This document shows, in pieces, positions 1 through 5,210 of a stretch of DNA of 5,210 nt. The notes beneath the pieces were generated by a model. The model had not been told where the DNA came from and searched no databases. It saw only the letters and a program-made list of their open reading frames with translations. The stretch covers positions 1 to 5,210 of the forward strand of contig CAMNBW010000135.1 in assembly GCA_946533525.1 (NCBI GenBank), given 5' to 3'. This DNA is from an uncultured Lachnospiraceae bacterium. GTDB taxonomy: Bacteria > Bacillota > Clostridia > Lachnospirales > Lachnospiraceae. The first letter of the stretch is position 1. The number at the start of each line of letters is the position of its first letter. Position numbers and translations under genes: made by a program.

Positions 1-1
1 C

Positions 2-31
2 TTGACGTTGTATAAAATATGACACTATAAT
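2..31 (+). promoter_or_regulatory. Predicted sigma-A (sigma-70 type) promoter of the TRAP operon
   Basis: A -35 hexamer TTGACG (2-7, one mismatch to TTGACA) is followed after 18 nt by a perfect -10 hexamer TATAAT (26-31). Transcription should start near base 37-39. That would leave the ATG at 41 almost without a leader and favours the ATG at 62 as the dctQ start. The surrounding AT-rich sequence fits a promoter. No operator or riboswitch can be judged because only one base precedes the -35 box in this window. Confidence 0.75.
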
Positions 32-50
32 TGGGAAACGATGTATAAAA

Positions 51-55
51 AGAGG
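51..55 (+). promoter_or_regulatory. Ribosome binding site that decides the dctQ start
   Basis: AGAGG lies 6 nt before the ATG at 62, a normal spacing. The in-frame upstream ATG at 41 has only a weak GGGA (33-36) before it and sits about 3 nt from the predicted transcription start. The ATG at 62 is therefore the better start. Confidence 0.7.
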
Positions 56-61
56 TTATTT

Positions 62-556
62 ATGCAAGTATATAAGAAAATAATGTATTTTATTACATTA
101 ATTGAAGAGGTGGTGCTGGCTCTTGCCTCTGTGCTGGTCCTGGTACTGACCTTCGGAAATGTCATCGCAAGGTACATCTTCCACCATTCCTGGGGCTTTG
201 TCGAGGAAATAGTCGTGGCGGTCTTCGTGCTGATCTCGCTGCTGGCAGCGGGAGTTGCCGCAAGGACGGGCGATCTTGTAAATCTGGCTCTTGTCCCCGA
301 TCATGTGGGACCCGGCACAAGGAAGGTTCTGCATATTATTTCAACGGTAATAGCCGTCATATATTCGCTGATACTGGCCTGGCAGGGCCTTGGAAGGATG
401 GGCGCTGACCATACCTTCAGCCCCATTCTGCATATAAGTAAGAGCCTGTTCTGGTCCTTCGTTCTGATAGGGGGTCTTTCGCTCGCCCTTCATTTCATAG
501 AAAACTGCATAGATTTTTGTGTTAAGGACAGTGCAAAGGAGGAGGCAAAGTCATGA
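62..556 (+). CDS. dctQ: TRAP transporter small membrane subunit (DctQ family)
   Basis: This is the small membrane subunit of a tripartite ATP-independent periplasmic-type (TRAP) transporter, which supports the large DctM subunit during ion-driven uptake of organic acids. The 164-residue product has the usual length. Four hydrophobic segments lie at about residues 10-34, 47-66, 88-108 and 127-148. The DctQ signature is visible after the first helix: RYIF (37-40), Trp44 and the Glu48-Glu49 pair, followed by a hydrophobic stretch leading to an ARTGD loop (67-71). An in-frame ATG at 41 would add seven residues, but ATG 62 has the ribosome binding site and fits the promoter. The stop overlaps the dctM start (ATGA), implying coupled translation. 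The substrate cannot be read from this subunit; dctQ is used here as a family name. Confidence 0.93.
   Translation: MQVYKKIMYFITLIEEVVLALASVLVLVLTFGNVIARYIFHHSWGFVEEIVVAVFVLISLLAAGVAARTGDLVNLALVPDHVGPGTRKVLHIISTVIAVIYSLILAWQGLGRMGADHTFSPILHISKSLFWSFVLIGGLSLALHFIENCIDFCVKDSAKEEAKS
535..545 (+). promoter_or_regulatory. Strong ribosome binding site of dctM inside dctQ
   Basis: AAAGGAGGAGG lies within the last codons of dctQ, 7 nt before the ATG at 553. It is close to a full match to the 16S anti-Shine-Dalgarno sequence. Together with the ATGA overlap it fixes the dctM start. Confidence 0.85.
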
Positions 557-1893
557 TAACCGCTATACTTTTTATTTCCTTCTTCGCAATGCTGATAATC
601 GGTGTCCCGATAGCGATCTGCTTAGGCATGAGCTCGGCGCTCACCGTCCTTGTGGCCTCGGCAGTGGATCCGAAGTTTTCCATGCTGGACTTAAGCATCA
701 TAGCCACCAATACCTATACGGGAACAGCGAAATTCCTGCTTCTGGCAATACCCTTTTTCGTGCTGTCCGGGAATATCATGGCAAAGGCCGGAATATCGAC
801 CCGGCTTGTAACCTTTATAGACGACTGCGTAGGTCACCGGAAGGGAGGAATGGCTATAGTCTGCGTAATAGTCGCCTGCTTCTTCGGAGCGATCTCGGGC
901 TCGGGACCCGCTACGGTTGCCGCCCTGGGGGCAGTGCTGGTTCCGGCTATGATAGAGTCCGGTTTCTCGGCGTCCTTTTCCGAGGGGCTCATGGCGACCT
1001 CGAGCTCAATAGCCATAGTGATACCGCCCTCGATAGCCTTCGTGGTCTATTCCTCGATAGCCAATACCAATGTCGGAGAAATGTTCATGGCCGGTATCAT
1101 CCCCGGTATAATGATGGGACTGGCGCTGGCGATAGTCGTACTGGTGGAGGCAAATAAGAATGGTATAAAGCCCGCCCATCCGAAGAGAAGCTGGAAAGAG
1201 CGCTGGAAGAGCTTCAAGGAAGCGTTTTGGGGGCTCTTAATGCCCGTTATCATCCTCGGAGGCATCTACGGCGGAATTTTCACCCCCACCGAGGCGGCGG
1301 CAGTTTCGGTAATCTACGGACTCATAGTCGGAGTCTTTATTTACCGCGAGGTAAAGCTTAAGGACCTCTTTGACATCATGGTGGATTCGGCCAAGACCAC
1401 CGGCGGGATAATGCTCATAGTGGCGTCGGCGTCGCTTTTTTCCTACTGCTGTACGCTCTTCGGGATTTCCCAGGCCGCGCAGCAGCTTTTGGCCGGCGTC
1501 TCCGCCAACAGGGTGATCTTCCTTATCATAGTAAATATCATCTTCCTTATAGCGGGCTGCTTTATCGATGCAAATTCGGCTATGTATATCTTCATCCCGA
1601 TAATGCTGCCGGTTGCGCTGAAACTGGGTTATGACCCCATCGCTTTCGGCATACTGGCGACGGTAAACCTCGCCATCGGCCAGGTGACGCCTCCCGTGGG
1701 AGTCAACCTCTTCGTGGCTATGGGACTTAAGATAAAAGATGCTGCTCTTTCCGCCAAAGAGGGGAAAGAGGTGTATCATAACGTTACTCTGCCTATGATA
1801 TCGAAGTCGGTGGTACCGATGATCATCGCCTGCCTTGTGGTGCTTTTGCTGGTAACATATGTGCCGCAGATAAGCCTGATCTTCAGCCATTAA
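553..1893 (+). CDS. dctM: TRAP transporter large membrane subunit (DctM family)
   Basis: This is the transport channel subunit of the TRAP system; DctM-type proteins use an ion gradient (usually sodium) to move substrate delivered by DctP. The 446-residue protein is almost entirely hydrophobic helices, near or slightly above the usual 425-435 residues. Family landmarks appear in order: GVPIA near residue 17, IPFFVLSGNIM (66-76), GAISGSGPAT (112-121), IPPS (157-160), TPTEAAAV (244-251), a basic cytoplasmic-type loop at 205-222, IPIMLPVALKLGYDPIAFG (348-366) and GQVTPPVGVNLF (376-387). The SGSGPAT and TPPVG regions form the two halves of the ion and substrate site in this family. It overlaps dctQ by 4 bases. 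Nothing looks broken. A Cys-Cys pair (299-300) sits in a membrane segment. Substrate unassigned. Confidence 0.96.
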   Translation: MITAILFISFFAMLIIGVPIAICLGMSSALTVLVASAVDPKFSMLDLSIIATNTYTGTAKFLLLAIPFFVLSGNIMAKAGISTRLVTFIDDCVGHRKGGMAIVCVIVACFFGAISGSGPATVAALGAVLVPAMIESGFSASFSEGLMATSSSIAIVIPPSIAFVVYSSIANTNVGEMFMAGIIPGIMMGLALAIVVLVEANKNGIKPAHPKRSWKERWKSFKEAFWGLLMPVIILGGIYGGIFTPTEAAAVSVIYGLIVGVFIYREVKLKDLFDIMVDSAKTTGGIMLIVASASLFSYCCTLFGISQAAQQLLAGVSANRVIFLIIVNIIFLIAGCFIDANSAMYIFIPIMLPVALKLGYDPIAFGILATVNLAIGQVTPPVGVNLFVAMGLKIKDAALSAKEGKEVYHNVTLPMISKSVVPMIIACLVVLLLVTYVPQISLIFSH

Positions 1894-1911
1894 GATACGA
1901 CTTTTTTAAGC

Positions 1912-1951
1912 AGCGGAGTAGCTATGAGCTGTAAATCAGATATTACCGGGG
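1912..1951 (+). repeat. Intergenic repeated element, copy 1 (upstream of dctP)
   Basis: This 40-bp stretch matches 3163-3202 at 37 of 40 positions without gaps, including an uninterrupted 21-base identity at 1920-1940. The three differences are at 1914, 1919 and 1941. It covers a GGAG ribosome binding site (1915-1918), the start of a tiny reading frame (ATG 1924) and the 5' side of a G-rich hairpin. The two copies are 1251 bp apart and occupy the gaps before and after dctP. No copy is seen before dctQ or between dctQ and dctM. Confidence 0.95.
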
Positions 1952-1963
1952 GCTTAAACCCCC
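1918..1963 (+). promoter_or_regulatory. Two-hairpin RNA leader upstream of dctP (copy 1)
   Basis: Hairpin A pairs AGCT 1920-1923 with AGCT 1927-1930, plus possible G-U pairs 1919/1931 and 1918/1932, and leaves exactly the ATG start codon (1924-1926) in a three-base loop. Hairpin B pairs GGGGG (1948-1952) with CCCCC (1959-1963) around a 6-base loop CTTAAA, just upstream of the dctP ribosome binding site. No T-run follows, so it does not look like an intrinsic terminator. It may control translation or mRNA stability. The pairing is visible; the function is inferred. Confidence 0.5.
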
Positions 1964-1968
1964 TATAA
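1924..1968 (+). CDS. Predicted 14-residue small protein or leader peptide, copy 1
   Basis: The predicted product is MSCKSDITGGLNPL. Function unknown; I do not recognise the family. Support for translation: GGAG at 1915-1918 lies 5 nt before the ATG. A related frame at 3175 encodes MSCKSEITGEKTPLIEV, with the pattern MSCKS[D/E]ITGxxxPL kept without frame change. Differences include a conservative Asp/Glu and two synonymous changes in the Pro-Leu codons. The frame ends 17 nt before dctP, with the dctP ribosome binding site directly after the stop. It has one Cys, no membrane segment and no signal peptide. It could be a leader peptide, a small functional protein, or a by-product of a conserved RNA element. 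Confidence 0.55.
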   Translation: MSCKSDITGGLNPL

Positions 1969-1969
1969 T

Positions 1970-1978
1970 AAAGGAGGG
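1970..1978 (+). promoter_or_regulatory. Strong ribosome binding site of dctP
   Basis: AAAGGAGGG lies 7 nt before the dctP ATG at 1986. It starts one base after the stop codon of the small frame (1966-1968) and 6 bases after hairpin B, so translation of the small frame or folding of the leader could affect access to it. Confidence 0.88.
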
Positions 1979-1985
1979 AAAATTC

Positions 1986-3164
1986 ATGAAAAAGATTTTG
2001 GCATTGCTGCTTGTAACGGCAATGACGGCAACGATGACTGCCTGCGGTGCGGGCGGGGCTTCTGCGGGAGCGGGTGACAGCGCGGCAGCGGGAACTGCTG
2101 CGGCAGCGACAGCTACGACATCTGCAACCGGCTTAAGCTATCAGGATTACGAGGCTTCGGACCGCTTTGTGGCGTCCTCCGAGGCGGCAAAGTACACCGG
2201 CTCCGATGAATGGCCGGAAACTACATGGAATTTTGACTGCTCGACAGGCGATACCTCTACCTGGGCTCAGGCGGGCTATTACTTCAACGCCCTTATGCAG
2301 GAGTCCACAGGGGGCAAGGTTCAGGTGGCCGTATATGCCGGAGAACAGCTTACGAACGGCGATCAGGTTGCGGGCATTCAGGCCCTTATGGATGGCAACA
2401 CCCTTCAGGTTTCCCTGCATTCCAACCTGATATATGCCAACTTCGATCCCCGCTTCAACGTGGTTTCCCTGCCCTATATCTTTGATAACTACGACAGTGT
2501 TGACGCTGTAATGGCCGGTGAGGGCGGAGAGAGCTTAAAGAGCGTTCTTTCAGAATACGGCTTAAAGTGTGAGGGGATCGCGGAAAACGGCTTCCGCCAG
2601 ATCACAAATTCCAAAAAGCCCATTACCTCTGTGGCGGATCTTTCCGACATCAAGATGAGGATATGCTCCAACGACCTTTGCGCCGAGGTTTACAGGGAGT
2701 GGGGCTGTGACGCTTCGGTCATGAACTGGGCCGAGACCTATACGGCGCTGCAGCAGGGCACAGTGGACGGTGAGGAGAACCCGGAAACTGCTATAGCCTC
2801 CGCCTCCGTACAGGATGTTCAGGATTATATTTCCTTATGGAACGCTTATTATGACTGCCTTTTCTTCTGCATCAATCAGAGGGCATACGATCAGTTTACC
2901 GATGAGCAGAAGGCTGTAATTGACGCGAATGCCGCAAAGGCGGTGGAGTACCAGAAGACCATAAATCGTGAAAATGTGGAGAAGCTTGTGGAGGAATGGA
3001 CGAAGAGCGGGGCCATGGAGGTTACGACTATCGACAAGATCGATTCCGATTCCTTTAAAAATGCGGCAGCCGGCGCTGTTGACTGGTATGTCGATCAGCT
3101 TGTCTCCCAGAAAGGAATGAGCGAGGCGGATGCTAAGGCCTTCGTTGGCGCCTTTACAAAGTAG
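1986..3164 (+). CDS. dctP: TRAP transporter solute-binding lipoprotein (DctP family)
   Basis: This is the extracellular binding subunit that captures substrate and delivers it to DctQM. The 392-residue precursor begins with KK, a hydrophobic core and a lipobox MTAC with Cys20, so it is predicted to be a lipoprotein anchored to the outer face of the membrane. An Ala/Gly/Ser/Thr-rich linker spans about 21-48, which explains the length above the usual 330. The DctP domain follows: NGFRQITNSKKPI (201-213), VADLSDIKMR (216-225) whose Arg225 matches the conserved carboxylate-binding Arg, WAETYTALQQG (248-258) and VDGEENP (260-266) with conserved Asn265. These point to an organic-acid ligand, exact substrate unknown. 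The mature part has seven cysteines (85, 195, 227, 232, 241, 291, 295), unusual for an exported protein. It lies between two copies of the small repeated element. Confidence 0.95.
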   Translation: MKKILALLLVTAMTATMTACGAGGASAGAGDSAAAGTAAAATATTSATGLSYQDYEASDRFVASSEAAKYTGSDEWPETTWNFDCSTGDTSTWAQAGYYFNALMQESTGGKVQVAVYAGEQLTNGDQVAGIQALMDGNTLQVSLHSNLIYANFDPRFNVVSLPYIFDNYDSVDAVMAGEGGESLKSVLSEYGLKCEGIAENGFRQITNSKKPITSVADLSDIKMRICSNDLCAEVYREWGCDASVMNWAETYTALQQGTVDGEENPETAIASASVQDVQDYISLWNAYYDCLFFCINQRAYDQFTDEQKAVIDANAAKAVEYQKTINRENVEKLVEEWTKSGAMEVTTIDKIDSDSFKNAAAGAVDWYVDQLVSQKGMSEADAKAFVGAFTK

Positions 3165-3202
3165 TGGAGCAGCTATGAGCTGTAAATCAGAAATTACCGG
3201 GG
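3163..3202 (+). repeat. Intergenic repeated element, copy 2 (downstream of dctP)
   Basis: This is the second copy of the element at 1912-1951, with 37 of 40 bases identical. It begins inside the dctP stop codon (3162-3164) and carries GGAG at 3166-3169 and an ATG at 3175. Conservation drops sharply after 3202, although the reading frame and the pairing potential continue. Confidence 0.95.
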
Positions 3203-3214
3203 AGAAAACTCCTT
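3169..3214 (+). promoter_or_regulatory. Two-hairpin RNA leader upstream of the esterase-like gene (copy 2)
   Basis: Hairpin A pairs CAGCT (3170-3174) with AGCTG (3178-3182), again with the ATG (3175-3177) as the whole loop. Hairpin B pairs GGAG (3201-3204) with CTCC (3209-3212) around AAAA, extendable by two G-U pairs to 3199/3214. Relative to copy 1, base changes preserve pairing in A (U-G to C-G) and the stem of B is rebuilt with different bases. With only two copies this is suggestive, not proof, of selection on RNA structure. Confidence 0.5.
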
Positions 3215-3228
3215 TAATAGAGGTGTGA
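3175..3228 (+). CDS. Predicted 17-residue small protein or leader peptide, copy 2
   Basis: The predicted product is MSCKSEITGEKTPLIEV, related to the 14-residue frame at 1924. GGAG (3166-3169) precedes the ATG by 5 nt. The stop TGA (3226-3228) shares its last base with the ATG of the esterase-like gene (TGATG), and that gene's ribosome binding site lies within the last codons of this frame. This arrangement suits translational coupling, with ribosomes finishing the small frame restarting on the next gene. The peptide is mostly polar, with one Cys and no signal or membrane segment. Function unknown. It may serve mainly as a coupling leader, or be a small protein in its own right. It has somewhat better support than copy 1 because of the stop-start overlap. 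Confidence 0.6.
   Translation: MSCKSEITGEKTPLIEV
3219..3225 (+). promoter_or_regulatory. Ribosome binding site that decides the esterase-like gene start
   Basis: AGAGGTG lies directly before the ATG at 3228. An in-frame GTG at 3225 would add one residue, but it is itself part of this binding site, so ATG 3228 is preferred. The spacing is short (4 nt from AGAGG), which fits restarting ribosomes coming from the overlapping small frame. Confidence 0.65.
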
Positions 3229-5198
3229 TGAAAAAACTGTTTACGATAGATGATTTTATGGTTGCATTCATTGCAGCCATGGGCTACGGCTACGGAGAAG
3301 CTGTTGCAAACCACCTTGGCTGTTCGCCGTTTATATGTGTTTTGGCAAGCTTTGCCGTCGGAATTGCCTTCGAAGAGATCATAAGCAAAATAGTTTTCAG
3401 CAAAAAAGTTCAGTCAAAGCCCGGGAACAGGATATTCGCCTTTGTTGCGATCTTTGTTGTCTTTCTGGCAGCCCAGTACATTTCCCTGAAATGGCTTGGC
3501 GTTTCGCTGATCTCATATCTGGAGGAGGAATTCGCATTCGCCGTAGGTCTCCCCATAATCGGCTTCGTGGTGAATCTGCTTATCCGTGCCTACCACATAA
3601 AAAAGATCCGCGGTGTCTATGGGGACGGCAGCAAAGGCTATGTATTTGATGTTGACAAAGAGGAAATTGACGAAATAAACGGACAGAATCGCCCAATCAC
3701 CGGTGAATACGATGCCGATCTGGCAGTAAAGACAAGGACCGGTATCTATGTGGGAGAAGGAGAGGGGGAGCTCATTTACTATCACGGCATTCCCTATGCG
3801 AAGCCTCCGGTGGGGAACTTGAGATGGAAGGCACCCGAACCCCTCCCTTCCTCAGATGCTGTCTTCGAGGCAAAGAATTTTGGAGCCTCGGCCATACAGG
3901 TCGAGCATGATGGAGTGATCTTAAAGCATCACCGCCAAAGTGAGGATTGTCTTTACTTAAATATCAGTGTCTCGAATCAAAAGGAAGAAACAAAAAAACC
4001 GGTCATTGTATGGTTCCACAACGGCGATTTCAGCTTCGGCGGCACTGCGGATCCTCTGATGGATTGCACAAATTATATAAACAGGTATCCGGATACCGTA
4101 TTCGTAAGCTTTACGTCCCGGCTGGGTATCTTCGGCTACATAGATTTTTCGGAGGTTCCCGGAGGAGAGGCTTATCCTGATGCCATAAACCTGGGACTTC
4201 TTGACCAGATAGCGGCATTGCGGTGGATAAAGGAAAACATCGCCGCCTTCGGAGGAGATCCCAATAGGGTAACGGTGATCGGTTTTGACGCCGGAGCAAT
4301 CTCTATCGCGCTGCTGGCAGCCAGCAAGGAGGCGAGGGGGCTGTTTTCGAAAGCCCTTGTGTTCGTTGGCGACCCGGGTGTAGCATACGACAGTCCTGAG
4401 GGAGCCAGGAGAGTGGCAAGGGACCTTTTAAATGAAACGCAGACTTCCACTATGGAGGAGCTTACAAAGCTGGATACGGAGACATTAAAGAATGCGGCCC
4501 AGAGACTTTGGAAGGATATGTGTACGCCGACCCGTGACGGAGCCCTGATCCCCGTTGATGTATTTCAGGCATATAAAGAAGGGGCTGCCGCGGGAATAGA
4601 GTTCATAATCGGCATTCCGAGCAGTGAAAGCCGTCTGTATCGAGCTTTTATCGGTCCGGAGAATTATGAAAGAATAGTGGCGGCGAATATTTCGGACATT
4701 GAAAGTTATACAGATTCGACCGTTGAAAAGACAATACGGGAGTTTCTTGAGACCGAGACAGCCTCAACCTCAGAGCAGGAGGCGAAATCAAAGCTCATGG
4801 ATCAATGGATCGCTCTCAGGACCTACCGCAGCGCGGCGAAGCTGTCAGAAGGCGGAAATAAGGTGCATCTCATGTACTGGGACGAAAAGGCGGTGATCGA
4901 GAAGCTCGGTTCCGGTTCGGTTGACGTAGCGGCGGCGCTGCTTGGGAACAATGAGGGTCTGGAGATGTACGGCAGTGTCATAAATAAGGATCTGTCTGAA
5001 ATATTGCAGAGCCTTTTGCATAAATTCATAAGGGGAGAGGCTCTGAAGCTTTATAACAATGAGATCAAGGGGGTTGATGCCTTTGCCTGGAAGGCATATC
5101 CCCAGGCGATGGTCATTTCGGAAGGCAGATTCTCATGTGAGAAGATCCTTGACAAACTGACGCAGATAGAAGGATTGGCGGATTATGTAATACAATAA
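3228..5198 (+). CDS. Membrane-anchored carboxylesterase type-B-like protein, probably catalytically altered
   Basis: The 656-residue product has four predicted membrane segments (about 10-30, 34-57, 69-88, 102-120), a linker, then a type-B carboxylesterase fold from about 166 to the end. Family landmarks: YYHGIPYAKPPVGNLRW (184-200), SEDCLYLNI (238-246), NLGLLDQIAALRWIKENI (321-338) and FGGDPNRVTV (341-350). Active-site positions differ from the family. The nucleophile elbow is GFDAG (352-356) instead of GESAG, giving Asp354 for Ser. The oxyanion segment is HNGDF (264-268) instead of HGGGF-like. Glu467 may be the retained acid. The usual His position aligns with Ser564 in LGSGS (560-564). Ordinary serine-esterase activity is therefore unlikely; binding, scaffolding or another chemistry is possible. 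Basic loops after helices 2 and 4 suggest the C-terminal domain is cytoplasmic. It is co-encoded with the TRAP system through a TGATG overlap with the small frame. Confidence 0.85.
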   Translation: MKKLFTIDDFMVAFIAAMGYGYGEAVANHLGCSPFICVLASFAVGIAFEEIISKIVFSKKVQSKPGNRIFAFVAIFVVFLAAQYISLKWLGVSLISYLEEEFAFAVGLPIIGFVVNLLIRAYHIKKIRGVYGDGSKGYVFDVDKEEIDEINGQNRPITGEYDADLAVKTRTGIYVGEGEGELIYYHGIPYAKPPVGNLRWKAPEPLPSSDAVFEAKNFGASAIQVEHDGVILKHHRQSEDCLYLNISVSNQKEETKKPVIVWFHNGDFSFGGTADPLMDCTNYINRYPDTVFVSFTSRLGIFGYIDFSEVPGGEAYPDAINLGLLDQIAALRWIKENIAAFGGDPNRVTVIGFDAGAISIALLAASKEARGLFSKALVFVGDPGVAYDSPEGARRVARDLLNETQTSTMEELTKLDTETLKNAAQRLWKDMCTPTRDGALIPVDVFQAYKEGAAAGIEFIIGIPSSESRLYRAFIGPENYERIVAANISDIESYTDSTVEKTIREFLETETASTSEQEAKSKLMDQWIALRTYRSAAKLSEGGNKVHLMYWDEKAVIEKLGSGSVDVAAALLGNNEGLEMYGSVINKDLSEILQSLLHKFIRGEALKLYNNEIKGVDAFAWKAYPQAMVISEGRFSCEKILDKLTQIEGLADYVIQ

Positions 5199-5202
5199 AA
5201 TA

Positions 5203-5210
5203 AAAAAGGA
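5203..5210 (+). promoter_or_regulatory. Possible start of a ribosome binding site for a further gene
   Basis: After the TAA stop (5196-5198) the window ends in an A-rich run and AAAAAGGA. This resembles the beginning of an AAGGAGG-type site like those before dctM and dctP. It hints that another gene follows closely, but the sequence is cut off. Confidence 0.3.

Noticed and set aside
41..61. Longer dctQ start at ATG 41
   Set aside because: It has a poor ribosome binding site and lies about 3 nt from the predicted transcription start; ATG 62 fits better.
519..1157. 212-residue open frame on the + strand overlapping dctM
   Set aside because: It lies in another frame of the clearly coding dctM, has an Arg/Gly-rich composition typical of shadow frames, and has no recognisable domain.
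1237..1890. 217-residue open frame on the - strand
   Set aside because: It is antisense to dctM, rich in His, Arg and Tyr from reverse-complemented hydrophobic codons, and has no family motif.
1879..1907. Possible terminator after dctM: ATCTT/AAGAT stem followed by a T-run at 1902-1907
   Set aside because: The stem is only five AT-rich pairs with an 8-base loop, and five bases separate it from the T-run. It is too weak to call, and dctP would be cut off from its promoter.
1948..1968. GGGGG/CCCCC hairpin as an intrinsic terminator
   Set aside because: It is followed by TATAATAAAGG rather than a T-run and leads straight into the dctP ribosome binding site.
1964..1969. TATAAT resembling a -10 box before dctP
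   Set aside because: No acceptable -35 box lies 16-18 nt upstream (TATTAC at 1941-1946), and the hexamer is explained by the end of the small frame. The equivalent site in copy 2 is not conserved.
3225..3227. GTG start for the esterase-like gene
   Set aside because: The GTG is part of the ribosome binding site, and an ATG follows immediately at 3228 with a TGATG overlap.

Overview
The window looks like one operon from a low-to-mid GC anaerobic Firmicute, most likely a clostridial or Lachnospiraceae-type bacterium. This rests on strong AGGAGG-type ribosome binding sites, frequent ATA isoleucine codons and a lipoprotein-type solute-binding protein. The genus cannot be fixed from the sequence. 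All genes lie on the + strand and are packed closely or overlap.

Layout: a near-consensus sigma-A-type promoter (2-31) precedes a complete tripartite TRAP transporter: small membrane subunit DctQ (62-556), large membrane subunit DctM (553-1893, overlapping by ATGA) and lipoprotein solute-binding subunit DctP (1986-3164). A 656-residue protein follows (3228-5198). It joins four predicted membrane helices to a carboxylesterase type-B fold whose nucleophile Ser and catalytic His appear to be replaced. No terminator is visible, and the last bases look like the start of another ribosome binding site, so the operon may continue.

The most unusual feature lies in the two short gaps flanking dctP. 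Each holds a copy of one element: a GGAG ribosome binding site, 5 nt, then a tiny reading frame. The predicted peptides are MSCKSDITGGLNPL (1924-1968) and MSCKSEITGEKTPLIEV (3175-3228). The copies match at 37 of 40 aligned positions and then diverge, but keep the same frame length to a shared Pro-Leu and keep the ability to form two small hairpins. The second reading frame ends in TGATG, sharing a base with the start codon of the esterase-like gene. I do not recognise this family. It could be a pair of conserved small proteins, leader peptides controlling dctP and the esterase-like gene, a structured RNA element, or a combination.

Working model: DctP captures an organic acid (substrate unknown) outside the cell and DctQM imports it using an ion gradient. 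The membrane-anchored esterase-like protein, predicted to face the cytoplasm, is made with the transporter and may bind the substrate or the transporter rather than hydrolyse esters. The two small elements may set relative expression of the binding protein and the esterase-like protein.
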